A stretch of DNA of 64,000 nt from contig NZ_CP108081.1 of NCBI RefSeq assembly GCF_036182465.1, forward strand, positions 8,432,001 through 8,496,000. Direction: 5' to 3'. A program made the position numbers and the translations under genes. Within the stretch, counting starts at the first letter, position 1. Each line of letters starts with the position of its first letter. Shown in pieces: positions 52,678-61,048 of the stretch. A model generated the notes under the pieces. That model did not search any database. It was not told the DNA's origin and saw only the letters and a program-made list of their open reading frames with translations. This stretch comes from Streptomyces sp. NBC_00258. GTDB lineage: Bacteria; Actinomycetota; Actinomycetes; Streptomycetales; Streptomycetaceae.

Positions 52678-52703
52678 TAAATTGGTATCTGAAATGCAAA
52701 TTA
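52678..52703 (-). promoter_or_regulatory. NsrR-like dyad in front of hmpA
   Basis: TAAATTGGTATCTGAAATGC then AAATTA: an imperfect inverted repeat, very AT-rich against the background. It lies 37 bases before the hmpA start. It resembles the nsrR site in length and ends. Confidence 0.7.
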
Positions 52704-52951
52704 AGAGACGAGGGGCGACAAGGTGAGGAGAGACGGCAGTGGTCGGCCATTACATGTGCGGCACTCAGCAGGCAAGATGGGCGTCAGAGCGGTACACCTG
52801 CCGTACGTGAGGCGTTCAGGCGGAGGTCGGCCGGGCGATCGAGGTCCGCAACGCGCATGAAATGCTGTTGTGGTGTGATGCGCAGGTGCCCGACCGCCTC
52901 CCTGGGACGGGAGCAGGCGGCCTGACCAGCAAGATTGGGTGGAAGCGGAAG

Positions 52952-54313
52952 ATGGACAAGCAGCAGGAGTTCGTGCTCCGTACGTTGGAAGAGCGCGACA
53001 TCCGTTTCGTACGCCTGTGGTTCACGGACGTGCTGGGCTTCCTCAAGTCGGTGGCCGTGGCCCCGGCCGAGCTGGAGCAGGCCTTCGACGAGGGCATCGG
53101 CTTCGACGGGTCGGCCATCGAGGGCTTCGCCCGCGTCTACGAGTCCGACATGATCGCCAAGCCGGACCCCTCGACCTTCCAGGTCCTGCCGTGGCGTGCG
53201 GAGGCCCCCGGTACGGCCCGGATGTTCTGCGACATCCTCATGCCGGACGGCTCGCCGTCCTTCGCGGACCCGAGGTACGTGCTGAAGAGGGCCCTGGCCA
53301 AGGCCTCCGACCTGGGCTTCACCTTCTACACCCACCCGGAGATCGAGTTCTTCCTGCTGAAGGACAAGCCGGTCGACGGCTCACGCCCGACGCCCGCCGA
53401 CAACTCCGGCTACTTCGACCACACCCCGCAGAACGTCGGCATGGACTTCCGCCGCCAGGCGATCACCATGCTGGAGTCGATGGGCATCTCGGTCGAGTTC
53501 TCCCACCACGAGGGCGCCCCGGGCCAGCAGGAGATTGACCTCCGCTACGCGGACGCGCTGTCGACGGCGGACAACATCATGACGTTCCGCCTGGTCATGA
53601 AGCAGGTGGCGCTTGAGCAGGGCGTGAACGCGACCTTCATGCCGAAGCCGTTCTCGGAGCACCCGGGCAGTGGCATGCACACGCACCTCTCCCTCTTCGA
53701 GGGCGACCGCAACGCCTTCTACGAGTCGGGCTCGGAGTACCAGCTCTCCAAGGTCGGCCGCTCCTTCATCGCGGGCCTGCTGAAGCACGCGGCGGAGATC
53801 GCGGCGGTGACGAACCAGTGGGTCAACTCCTACAAGCGCATCTGGGGCGGCTCCGAGCGCACCGCCGGTGCCGGCGGCGAGGCTCCCTCGTACATCTGCT
53901 GGGGCCACAACAACCGCTCGGCCCTCGTCCGCGTCCCGATGTACAAGCCCGGCAAGACGGGCTCGGCACGGGTGGAGGTCCGCTCCCTCGACTCGGGTGC
54001 GAACCCGTACCTGGCTTACGCGATGCTCCTCGCGGCCGGCCTCAAGGGCATCGAGGAGAGCTACGAGCTCCCGCCGGGCGCCGAGGACGACGTCTGGGCC
54101 CTCTCCGACGCCGAACGCCGCGCGATGGGCATCGAGCCGCTTCCCCAGAACCTGGGCGAGGCCCTGACCCTCATGGAACGCAGCGACCTCGTCGCCGAGA
54201 CCCTCGGCGAACACGTCTTCGACTTCTTCCTCCGCAACAAGCGCCAGGAGTGGGAGGAGTACCGCTCCGAGGTGACCGCCTTCGAGCTGCGGAAGAACCT
54301 GCCGGTGCTGTAG
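52952..54313 (+). CDS. glnA2: Glutamine synthetase-like protein GlnA2
   Basis: GS fold, class I type, 453 residues, the same size as S. coelicolor GlnA2, which is described as a gamma-glutamylpolyamine synthetase. GSI motifs: GFDGSAIEGFARVYESDM, FYTHPEIEFFLL, HHEGAPGQQEIDLRY, MPKPFSEHPGSGMHTHLSL (metal-binding) and NQWVNSYKRI. The region that in GlnA holds the adenylylated Tyr (NLYDLP) here reads DDVWALSD, so GlnE cannot modify it there. ATG at 52952 after GGAAGCGGAA. Followed by a strong terminator; glnE lies 3.7 kb downstream on the same strand. Confidence 0.9.
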   Translation: MDKQQEFVLRTLEERDIRFVRLWFTDVLGFLKSVAVAPAELEQAFDEGIGFDGSAIEGFARVYESDMIAKPDPSTFQVLPWRAEAPGTARMFCDILMPDGSPSFADPRYVLKRALAKASDLGFTFYTHPEIEFFLLKDKPVDGSRPTPADNSGYFDHTPQNVGMDFRRQAITMLESMGISVEFSHHEGAPGQQEIDLRYADALSTADNIMTFRLVMKQVALEQGVNATFMPKPFSEHPGSGMHTHLSLFEGDRNAFYESGSEYQLSKVGRSFIAGLLKHAAEIAAVTNQWVNSYKRIWGGSERTAGAGGEAPSYICWGHNNRSALVRVPMYKPGKTGSARVEVRSLDSGANPYLAYAMLLAAGLKGIEESYELPPGAEDDVWALSDAERRAMGIEPLPQNLGEALTLMERSDLVAETLGEHVFDFFLRNKRQEWEEYRSEVTAFELRKNLPVL

Positions 54314-54350
54314 GGGCAGGCCAGAGGGTCTTCCCTCGTCAGAACGGCAC

Positions 54351-54386
54351 GTGGGGCCGACGGTCACTACTGACCGTCGGCCCCAC
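54351..54386 (+). terminator. Strong terminator after glnA2
   Basis: GTGGGGCCGACGGTCA, loop CTAC, TGACCGTCGGCCCCAC: a perfect 16-bp stem with a 4-base loop, 37 bases after the stop. Confidence 0.85.
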
Positions 54387-54462
54387 GGCGTTTACAGGCC
54401 TGGGCCGGTTGCTGTCATCGACGCCTCATGCGGGGGATCCGGGCGCCCGTTACAGTCGCGGC

Positions 54463-54624
54463 ATGGGTGGGGATCCGGTGGGGCTAACGCGGCCGTGCAA
54501 GTGGTGTGGTGTTCCGGTGCCGCAGCCGAGGAGCCGGTGGCGCAGGCGGCGTTTCTGCAGCAAGAGCCATCGCCGGCGGAACCGTGTCGTGTCGGCGATC
54601 ATGAATGCTCTGGACGGCCTGTGA
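54463..54624 (+). CDS. Small zinc-finger-like protein of 53 residues
   Basis: The sequence PCKWCGVPVPQPRSRWRRRRFC continues with SKSHRRRNRV, so a CxxC pair, a basic stretch and an FCSxxH pair could bind one zinc ion; the basic residues suggest nucleic acid contact. Similar short CxxC...FCSxxCR proteins occur widely in actinobacteria, with no known function. ATG at 54463, no strong ribosome site. The following bases do not clearly encode more of this protein. Confidence 0.65.
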   Translation: MGGDPVGLTRPCKWCGVPVPQPRSRWRRRRFCSKSHRRRNRVVSAIMNALDGL

Positions 54625-54897
54625 TCGTCCAGGCGGCGTGCTGCGTGTTGAGGTGGGCGGGTCAGTTCCCGGAGGCGCATGCCGCGAAGTCGGCCGATGG
54701 GCCCTCCGCGAACGCCGACCCCTGGCTGGTGCGTGCGGTGAACGTGGCGCTCGCTCGCCGCCGAGTTCGGCGCGGACGCCGTCCCCGCCCGGGACCTCAG
54801 AGGCTTCGACGGTCCGGCCGCTCGGCGGCGGGCGCACTCACTGTCCGGGAACTTCCCCGACGACCCCGGCCGTGGGGTCAGCCGGCAAGAGGATCCG
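54625..54897. other. Gap with a possible gene remnant
   Basis: No complete gene is seen. Text such as SLAAEFGADAVPARDLRGFD can be read near 54750-54810, but without start or ribosome site and in frame with antisense of the VOC gene further on. It may be decayed coding DNA, or nothing. Start of the VOC protein gene faces away. Confidence 0.3.
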
Positions 54898-55338
54898 TCA
54901 CGGTGTCTGTTCGGCCAGGTCCGTCATGAGTTTGTGCAGGGGCTTTGTGGCGCGCTCCCGGAACTCCTGGATGGCCCAGCCGTTGCCGTCCGGGTCTGTG
55001 AAGTGCATGAAGGTGCCGCCGTCCTGCGGGGCGTACTGGACGGGTTCGCTGACGTCCAGGCCACGGGCGGTCAGTTCCTCGTAGGCCGCCTTGGCGTCCG
55101 CCACGACCAGTTGCAGGCCGTGATAGGTGCCCGGCTGCGGTGTTCCCGTCGGGATGGGGATCCCATCGGCGAGCGCGATCGAACAGCCGGAACCGGGGGG
55201 TGTCAGCTGGACCACGCGGGCGCCCGGCATCACCTCGGTGTCGAGGTCGACGTGGAAGCCGACCTTGTCCTGGTAGAAGGCCTTCGCCCGGTCGATGTCG
55301 GTGACGGGAAGCGTGATCACTTCTAGGGCCATGTCCAT
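54898..55338 (-). CDS. VOC (glyoxalase/dioxygenase) superfamily protein
   Basis: 146 residues, one VOC domain made of two babab units. LEVITLPVTDIDRAKAFYQDKVGF is the first unit (with Asp-Ile-Asp-Arg-Ala typical of glyoxalase-like proteins); GLQLVVADAKAAYEEL opens the second, and FTDPDGNGWAIQEF ends with the metal Glu. Proteins of this type are often fosfomycin- or bleomycin-resistance-like, or plain glyoxalase relatives; no firm role. ATG at 55338 with AAAGGAG 7 bases before. It is 56 bases downstream of the PPOX gene on the same strand and may share its transcript. Confidence 0.88.
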   Translation of the reverse strand: MDMALEVITLPVTDIDRAKAFYQDKVGFHVDLDTEVMPGARVVQLTPPGSGCSIALADGIPIPTGTPQPGTYHGLQLVVADAKAAYEELTARGLDVSEPVQYAPQDGGTFMHFTDPDGNGWAIQEFRERATKPLHKLMTDLAEQTP

Positions 55339-55394
55339 GTAACGACTCCTTTGTCGTACGCGTTGTCGCAGGCGTCTCGTCGTGAGGCCGTATG

Positions 55395-55898
55395 TCAGGC
55401 GAACCGCCAGCGGGTCTGGCTGAACGGTTCTCCCTTACCGAAGCCGAAAACGGTCCCGGGCGCCACCGAGAAAACGAGGGCCTTTCCGGCGCCGTGGTGG
55501 AAGTGCCCGTCGGCGACGTCGAAGTGCCAGAAACTGCCGTACTTGCGTTCCCACGCCTCGGCCAGCGCCCGCAGCCTGTCGTCGTCGGCCACCCGGACCG
55601 CCTCGCCCTCCACCACGAGGTCGTACCCCTTGTTCCAGGTGTTGGTGCCTGTGGTCAGTACGACGCTCGGGTTCAGCGAGAGGTTGCGTGCCTTGCGCTC
55701 CTCGGGCCCGGTGCAGAAGTGCAGCGCGCCGTCCGACCACACGGTGGGCAGCGGCGTGACATGCGGCCGTCCGTCGGGCCGTACGGTCGAGATCCAGAAC
55801 AACTCGGCCTCGGCGAGCAGCGCCTCGGCCTCTGACCAGGGGCGTGCGGTGGCGGTCTCGTCGCTGTAGCGGGCGTCCAACTCGGCCCGTGCTTCCAT
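55395..55898 (-). CDS. Pyridoxamine 5'-phosphate oxidase-like flavoprotein
   Basis: Split-barrel flavin or F420-binding protein of 167 residues. FWISTVRPDGRPHVTPLPTVW and LHFCTGPEERKARNLSLNP are the family's cofactor stretch, with WNKGYDLVVEGEAVRV after it. Streptomyces has many such PPOX-like proteins that bind FMN or F420; npdG in this window indicates that F420 is present. Reaction unknown. ATG at 55898 with GGAGGAG upstream, so translation should be strong. Confidence 0.88.
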   Translation of the reverse strand: MEARAELDARYSDETATARPWSEAEALLAEAELFWISTVRPDGRPHVTPLPTVWSDGALHFCTGPEERKARNLSLNPSVVLTTGTNTWNKGYDLVVEGEAVRVADDDRLRALAEAWERKYGSFWHFDVADGHFHHGAGKALVFSVAPGTVFGFGKGEPFSQTRWRFA

Positions 55899-56008
55899 GA
55901 GCTCTCCTCCTGGACCTGGCGGATGACTGGATGATTCCTCACCAGGACTGACCCCGCCCGCCGACGGAACTCATCGGTCCGACGGCCACCGGGCGAGCCG
56001 GCGGCCGG

Positions 56009-56767
56009 TCACAGGACCTCCGTCTCCGGGAACATCCGGGCCACGGCGGCGGTCCGGCTCGACACGCCCAGCTTGCCGAAGGCGTTCTCCAGGTGCTTGC
56101 GCACGGTGCTCGGGGAGACGACGAGCTGCTCGGCGATCTGCGGGGTGGCCAGGCCGCGGGCCACGCAGCGCAGGACGTCCAGCTCGCGCCGGGTCAGTCG
56201 CACACGGGGTCCGCGCCTGAGAGCGGCCTCCTGATAGAGCGTGTACAGGTGGGGTGCCATCAGCCGCAGGGTCGTCATCTCGTGCTCGGTGAAGGGCTTC
56301 GGGTCCTCGCGCATGAACTGGAAGACCCGGGTGCGGTTGGGCGCCGTGGGCAGGGCGACCGCGGCGATGCACTTGAACGGGCTCAGACACTCGGTGTAGA
56401 TCGGCAGGTTCATCAGCTCGCGCACCGACATGAAGTCCGTCATCTGGTGTGCCTCGGGACTGCTGTGCGGGCCCGCGACCCACGTGCACTGCAGATGCTG
56501 GTGCCGCCAGCGCCAGTACCCGTCCATCGAGCCGTCGTCTTCGCCCGTGTTGCCCGAGCTGTCGTACGGGGTCTCCTGCTCGTTGACGTTGATCCGCGTC
56601 GGGATGTCCAGCTCCGAGAAGCAGGCGTAGTCGCAGGGGATGAGGCGCTGCAGCCCGAGCAGCAGTGACTGCGGAGGTACCGCGTTCGAGAGGTCGTGGC
56701 GGGCCTCGTCGAGGATGTCCGCCATCCGCCGCAGGTGGGCCTCGGCCGTTGTGCCGGTCGCTGTCAT
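56009..56767 (-). CDS. LuxR-family transcriptional regulator
   Basis: 252 residues. The N-terminal part (1-180) contains a GAF/PAS-like ligand domain with LLLGLQRLIPCDYACFSELD and FQFMREDPKPFTEHEMTTLRLMAPHL. The C-terminal LuxR helix-turn-helix (about 188-250) reads LTRRELDVLRCVARGLATPQ, IAEQLVVSPSTVRKHLENAF and GKLGVSSRTAAVARMF. No receiver domain, so it is not a response regulator. ATG at 56767 with GGGAGG 5 bases before. It is divergent from the His-Pro lipoprotein gene, with 189 bases between, and may regulate it. Confidence 0.92.
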   Translation of the reverse strand: MTATGTTAEAHLRRMADILDEARHDLSNAVPPQSLLLGLQRLIPCDYACFSELDIPTRINVNEQETPYDSSGNTGEDDGSMDGYWRWRHQHLQCTWVAGPHSSPEAHQMTDFMSVRELMNLPIYTECLSPFKCIAAVALPTAPNRTRVFQFMREDPKPFTEHEMTTLRLMAPHLYTLYQEAALRRGPRVRLTRRELDVLRCVARGLATPQIAEQLVVSPSTVRKHLENAFGKLGVSSRTAAVARMFPETEVL

Positions 56768-56956
56768 GACGGCCTCCCGGGGCCGGTTCTCGCCTGTCGC
56801 GAATGTACGCCCCTTCCGTGCCGCCGTGGGCCGGAGATTCGCCAAATGACGAATGGGCCACGGCCGTTGGCGGGCGCAGTCTCGAAGACGACGGCCACCT
56901 CGGCCGTCGGAAGAGACAGAAGCGACAGCAGCAACGGAAGAGGCAAGGGGCATCCT

Positions 56957-57898
56957 GTGCATGTTCACCAGCGCACCCATGACGCTCGTACGCACCCGCA
57001 CCCGCACCCGCACCCGCACCCGCACCGCTACCCACACCCGCACTCGTATCCGCGACTTCGCTACCCCGCGACGCTCGTCGGAGGTGCCACCGCTCTCGTC
57101 GCCGCACTGCTCGCCACGGGGTGCGACAGCGCGCCCGACACCACCGCAGGGGCGGCGGAGGACACGGCGTTCTCGACCGTGCGGTTCGAGCTCGGTCCCC
57201 GCGGCGGCATCCAGGTCTCCGGAGCCTCCCGGGAGGCCGTCGCAGCGGTAGGCGCCCACCCGGCGCCTATGGGCCGGGCGCACGCGTTCGACCGGCCCGA
57301 CGGCAGGCTCCTGGTCGTGCTGAGGCACTGGCCCGAACCGGTCGCGGAGCGGGCCTCGCGCGGCCGGGTGTCGCGGTTGCCGCCCTTCGACGAGACCGCG
57401 GTCGAGACCGCCTTCCTGGTCGACACCGCGAACTGGGTGCGGGCCGACCTCGACGGGCACCCGCTGCAGTGGCTCCGCCGGGACACCATCCGGATCGACA
57501 CGACGAACGTCGCCACCGGGGACACCACCCGCCTCACGCTGTCCGCGCCGCACGGGGGTCGGTACGGGCAGCCCACACCGCCGGCGGGCAACCCTTCGTG
57601 CGAGGGCCTGGACGACCGGGCCACGCGCGACGCGGTGCTCCCGGAGGTCGAGGCGGGCGCACCCGTCGCCGACGTACTGGCACGGTTGCGGAAACAGTGC
57701 CTCGACGTGCAGTACGCGTCACTGCCGGGGAGCGCGCGCCCCGGCACCGTGGAACGGGTCCTGGTGCCGTCCGTCGGCCGACGGGACGCGCTCGTGGCAG
57801 TGCCGCCCGGCGGCAGCATCGAGCTTCCGGGCCGTACGGCGGGCAGCACGGTTCTCGTGAACCCCCACCGACCGGCCACGATGGTCCTGGCGCGCTGA
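56957..57898 (+). CDS. Lipoprotein with N-terminal His-Pro repeat, unknown function
   Basis: 313 residues. The N-terminus before the signal helix is unusual: about 40 residues with THPHPHPHPHPHRYPHPHSY, from a CGCACC repeat. Then LVGGATALVAALLATGCDSAP gives a good lipobox (LATGC), so the His-Pro part would be cut off or stay inside. The mature part has two similar strands-rich halves (TVRFELGPRGGIQVSG...; LVPSVGRRDALVAVPPGG) and two Cys residues; no family recognised. GTG at 56957 with AAGGGG upstream. Divergent from the LuxR gene. Confidence 0.8.
   Translation: MHVHQRTHDARTHPHPHPHPHPHRYPHPHSYPRLRYPATLVGGATALVAALLATGCDSAPDTTAGAAEDTAFSTVRFELGPRGGIQVSGASREAVAAVGAHPAPMGRAHAFDRPDGRLLVVLRHWPEPVAERASRGRVSRLPPFDETAVETAFLVDTANWVRADLDGHPLQWLRRDTIRIDTTNVATGDTTRLTLSAPHGGRYGQPTPPAGNPSCEGLDDRATRDAVLPEVEAGAPVADVLARLRKQCLDVQYASLPGSARPGTVERVLVPSVGRRDALVAVPPGGSIELPGRTAGSTVLVNPHRPATMVLAR
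56991..57026 (+). repeat. CGCACC hexamer repeated six times
   Basis: Six exact CGCACC units inside the lipoprotein gene encode the His-Pro stretch. Unit changes by slipped replication keep the frame (6 bases, 2 codons) and would only change the length of the His-Pro tract. Confidence 0.8.
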
Positions 57899-57992
57899 AA
57901 CCGCTGTCCCGCGTCCAGGCGCTTCCCGCGGACTCTCCGGTTAGGCTCAGGGCCGTACGACCTTGATCCGTTGGAGGAACCGGAGGCCGGGG

Positions 57993-60900
57993 ATGATGAC
58001 GCCGGGGCGCAGGAGCAGTACCTTCACGCGGCTGCTGCGGCACGGTTTCACCGATCCGTCCGCCGCCGAGCGGCTCATGGAGAGCGCGGAGCTCGCGCCG
58101 ATACGGAACGATCCGGTGCTGCTCGACGCGCTCGGAGCCACCGCCGATCCGGACCTGGCGCTGCTCGGGCTCGTACGGCTCGTCGAGGCGCAGGACGGTC
58201 ACACGGCCCAGCGGGAGCTGCTCGACACGCTGATCGCGGCCAAGCCGCTGCGCGACCGGCTGCTCGGGGTGCTCGGCGCGTCCGCCGCGCTCGGCGACCA
58301 CCTCGCGCGGCATCCGCTCGACTGGCAGGCCCTCGTGATGTACGAGCCGCAGGACCTGCACCCGGGCACCGCGGAGTTCGAACGCGGGCTCGCCGAGGCC
58401 TCCGACCCCGTGACGCTGCGGGTCGCCTACCGGCGGTGCCTGCTGTCCATCGCCGCGCGTGACGTGTGCGGGACGACCGACGTCGCGCAGACCGCCGCCG
58501 AGCTCGCCGATCTCGCGACCGCCACCCTGCGGGCCGCGCTCGACATCGCGCGGGCGGCCGCGCCCGAGGACGCCGCGATGTGCCGGCTCTCGGTGATCGC
58601 CATGGGCAAGTGCGGGGGACACGAGCTCAATTACGTCTCCGACGTCGATGTCATCTTCGTCGGGGAGGCCGTCGACGGGGCCGATGAGGGGAAGGCCCTG
58701 CGGGCCGCGACTCGGCTGGCCTCCCATCTGATGCGGATCTGTTCCGAGACCACGGTGGAGGGGACGATCTGGCCCGTCGACGCCAATCTTCGGCCCGAGG
58801 GACGGAACGGGCCGCTCGTTCGGACGCTCAGCAGCCACCTCGCCTACTACCAGCGGTGGGCCAAGACCTGGGAGTTCCAGGCCCTGTTGAAGGCCCGGCC
58901 CGTTGCCGGGGACGTCGAACTGGGGGAGACGTACGTCGCCACGCTCGCGCCGCTCGTCTGGCAGGCCGCCGAGCGGGAGAACTTCGTCCCCGATGTGCAG
59001 AAGATGCGGCGGCGGGTGGTCGAGAACATCCCCGTCGCCGAGATCGAGCGCGAGCTGAAGCTCGGTCCCGGCGGTCTGCGGGACGTCGAATTCGCCGTGC
59101 AGCTGCTGCAGTTGGTGCACGGGCGGGCCGACACGTCGTTGCGCAGCGGGACCACGCTGGACGCCTTGAAGGCGCTGGCCGCGGGCGGGTACGTGGGGCG
59201 TGTCGACGCCGTGCTGCTCGAGGACGCCTACCGGTTCCTGCGTTCCATGGAGCACCGCATACAGCTCTTCCGGCTGCGGCGTACGCATCTCGTGCCCGAG
59301 GAAGACGCCGATCTGCGGCGTATCGGGCGGTCGTTGGGGCTGCGCACCGACCCCATCGCCGAGCTGAACCGGGAGTGGAAGCGGCACGCCTCCGTGGTGC
59401 GGCGGCTGCACGAGAAGCTCTTCTACCGGCCGTTGCTCGACGCCGTCGCCCAACTCGCGCCCGGCGAGAGCCGGTTGAGCACGAACGCGGCGCGGGAGCG
59501 GCTGGTCGCGCTGGGGTACGCCGATCCCGCCGCCGCGCTGCGGCATCTGGAGGCGCTCGCCTCCGGGGTTTCCCGGAAGGCCGCCATCCAACGGACCCTG
59601 CTGCCTGTCCTGTTGGGCTGGTTCGCCGACTCCGCCGACCCCGATGCCGGGTTGTTCAACTTCCGCAAGGTGTCCGACGCACTGGGCAAGACCCCTTGGT
59701 ATCTGCGCCTGTTGAGGGACGAAGGGGCCGCTGCCGAGAATCTCGCCCGCGTGCTGTCGGCCGGGCGGCTGGCGCCCGATCTGCTGATGCGGGCGCCCGA
59801 GGCCGTGGCGCTGCTCGGGGACGGGGACGGCGGCGGGCTCGAACCCCGCAGCCGGGCCCATCTGGAACAGGAGATCCTCGCGGCCGTCGGGCGCGCCAGT
59901 GGCGGCGAGGCCGCGGTCACCGCCGCGCGTGGCGTGCGGCGGCGGGAGTTGTTCCGTACGGCGGCCATCGACATCGTGAACTCCTACGGGACCGAGGAGA
60001 CGCCGGCCAACGCCGACCAGGGTGCGCTGGTGGATCTGGTCGGCGGGGCCGTCTCGGATCTGACGGCGGCGACACTCGCGGGCGCCTTGCGGGCCGTGGT
60101 GCGGGACGGGTGGGGGGAGAGCCTGCCCACCCGGTTCGCGGTGATCGGCATGGGGCGCTTCGGCGGCCATGAGTTGGGTTACGGGTCCGATGCGGATGTG
60201 TTGTTCGTGCACGAGCCCCGGGAAGGGGTCGATGAGCAGGAAGCCTCTCGGGCCGCGAACTCCGTTGTCTCGGAGATGCGGCGGTTGTTGGAGGTTTCCA
60301 GTGCCGATCCGCCGTTGCTGATCGACGCGGATCTGCGGCCCGAGGGGAAGTCCGGGCCGCTGGTGCGGACGTTGAAGTCGTACGAGGCGTATTACCGGCG
60401 GTGGTCTCTCGTGTGGGAGGCGCACGCCTTGCTGCGGGCCGAAGTCGTCGCCGGGGACGAGGAGTTGGGGCGGCGGTTCATCGAGCTCGTTGATCCGCTG
60501 CGGTATCCGGCGGAGGGGCTCGGCGAGGATGCCGTTCGGGAGATCCGGCGGTTGAAGGCTCGGATGGAGTCCGAGCGGATGCCTCGCGGGGCCGATCCGA
60601 CGTTGCACACCAAGCTGGGGCGGGGTGGGCTGTCCGATGTGGAGTGGACCGTTCAGTTGCTCCAGTTGCGGCACGGGTGGGCGGAGCCGGGGCTGCGGAC
60701 CACTCGTACGCGGGAGGCTCTTGCGGCGGCTTGTGCGGCGGAGTTGATCTCTGGCGAGGACGCTTCGACTCTGGACGAGGCCTGGGTTCTTGCCACTCGG
60801 GTGCGCAATGCGGTGATGCTGGTGCGGGGGCGGGCGGGGGATACGTTCCCCTCCGACGGGCGTGAACTTGCTGCCGTGGGGCGGTACTTGGGGTATGGGC

Positions 60901-60998
60901 CGGGGCATGTGGGGGACATGCTCGATGACTATCGGCGTACTACTCGGCGGGCTCGGGCTGTTGTCGAGGAGATGTTCTATGGGGCCGCTGAACGGTAG
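57993..60998 (+). CDS. glnE: Glutamine synthetase adenylyltransferase/deadenylase
   Basis: Adds and removes AMP on glutamine synthetase I in response to nitrogen; 1001 residues, normal for GlnE. Two nucleotidyltransferase domains: MGKCGGHELNYVSDVDVIFV (about 203, deadenylase half) and MGRFGGHELGYGSDADVLFV (about 718, adenylylation half), each followed by a helical PII-uridylyl-transferase-like domain. LGPGGLRDVEFAVQLLQL and LGRGGLSDVEWTVQLLQL repeat in the two halves. ATG at 57993 has GGAGG 6 bases upstream. The target glnA (GSI) is not in this window; glnA2 is, but lacks the Tyr. Confidence 0.96.
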   Translation: MMTPGRRSSTFTRLLRHGFTDPSAAERLMESAELAPIRNDPVLLDALGATADPDLALLGLVRLVEAQDGHTAQRELLDTLIAAKPLRDRLLGVLGASAALGDHLARHPLDWQALVMYEPQDLHPGTAEFERGLAEASDPVTLRVAYRRCLLSIAARDVCGTTDVAQTAAELADLATATLRAALDIARAAAPEDAAMCRLSVIAMGKCGGHELNYVSDVDVIFVGEAVDGADEGKALRAATRLASHLMRICSETTVEGTIWPVDANLRPEGRNGPLVRTLSSHLAYYQRWAKTWEFQALLKARPVAGDVELGETYVATLAPLVWQAAERENFVPDVQKMRRRVVENIPVAEIERELKLGPGGLRDVEFAVQLLQLVHGRADTSLRSGTTLDALKALAAGGYVGRVDAVLLEDAYRFLRSMEHRIQLFRLRRTHLVPEEDADLRRIGRSLGLRTDPIAELNREWKRHASVVRRLHEKLFYRPLLDAVAQLAPGESRLSTNAARERLVALGYADPAAALRHLEALASGVSRKAAIQRTLLPVLLGWFADSADPDAGLFNFRKVSDALGKTPWYLRLLRDEGAAAENLARVLSAGRLAPDLLMRAPEAVALLGDGDGGGLEPRSRAHLEQEILAAVGRASGGEAAVTAARGVRRRELFRTAAIDIVNSYGTEETPANADQGALVDLVGGAVSDLTAATLAGALRAVVRDGWGESLPTRFAVIGMGRFGGHELGYGSDADVLFVHEPREGVDEQEASRAANSVVSEMRRLLEVSSADPPLLIDADLRPEGKSGPLVRTLKSYEAYYRRWSLVWEAHALLRAEVVAGDEELGRRFIELVDPLRYPAEGLGEDAVREIRRLKARMESERMPRGADPTLHTKLGRGGLSDVEWTVQLLQLRHGWAEPGLRTTRTREALAAACAAELISGEDASTLDEAWVLATRVRNAVMLVRGRAGDTFPSDGRELAAVGRYLGYGPGHVGDMLDDYRRTTRRARAVVEEMFYGAAER

Positions 60999-61048
60999 GG
61001 GGCCGCTGAGCGGACGGGGGTTGTCGGCGGTTGTTCAGCGGGTGCGGG

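Noticed and set aside
57534..60908. Open frame of 1124 codons antisense to glnE
   Set aside because: Composition is Pro/Gly/Arg without domains; glnE on the other strand has all its motifs.
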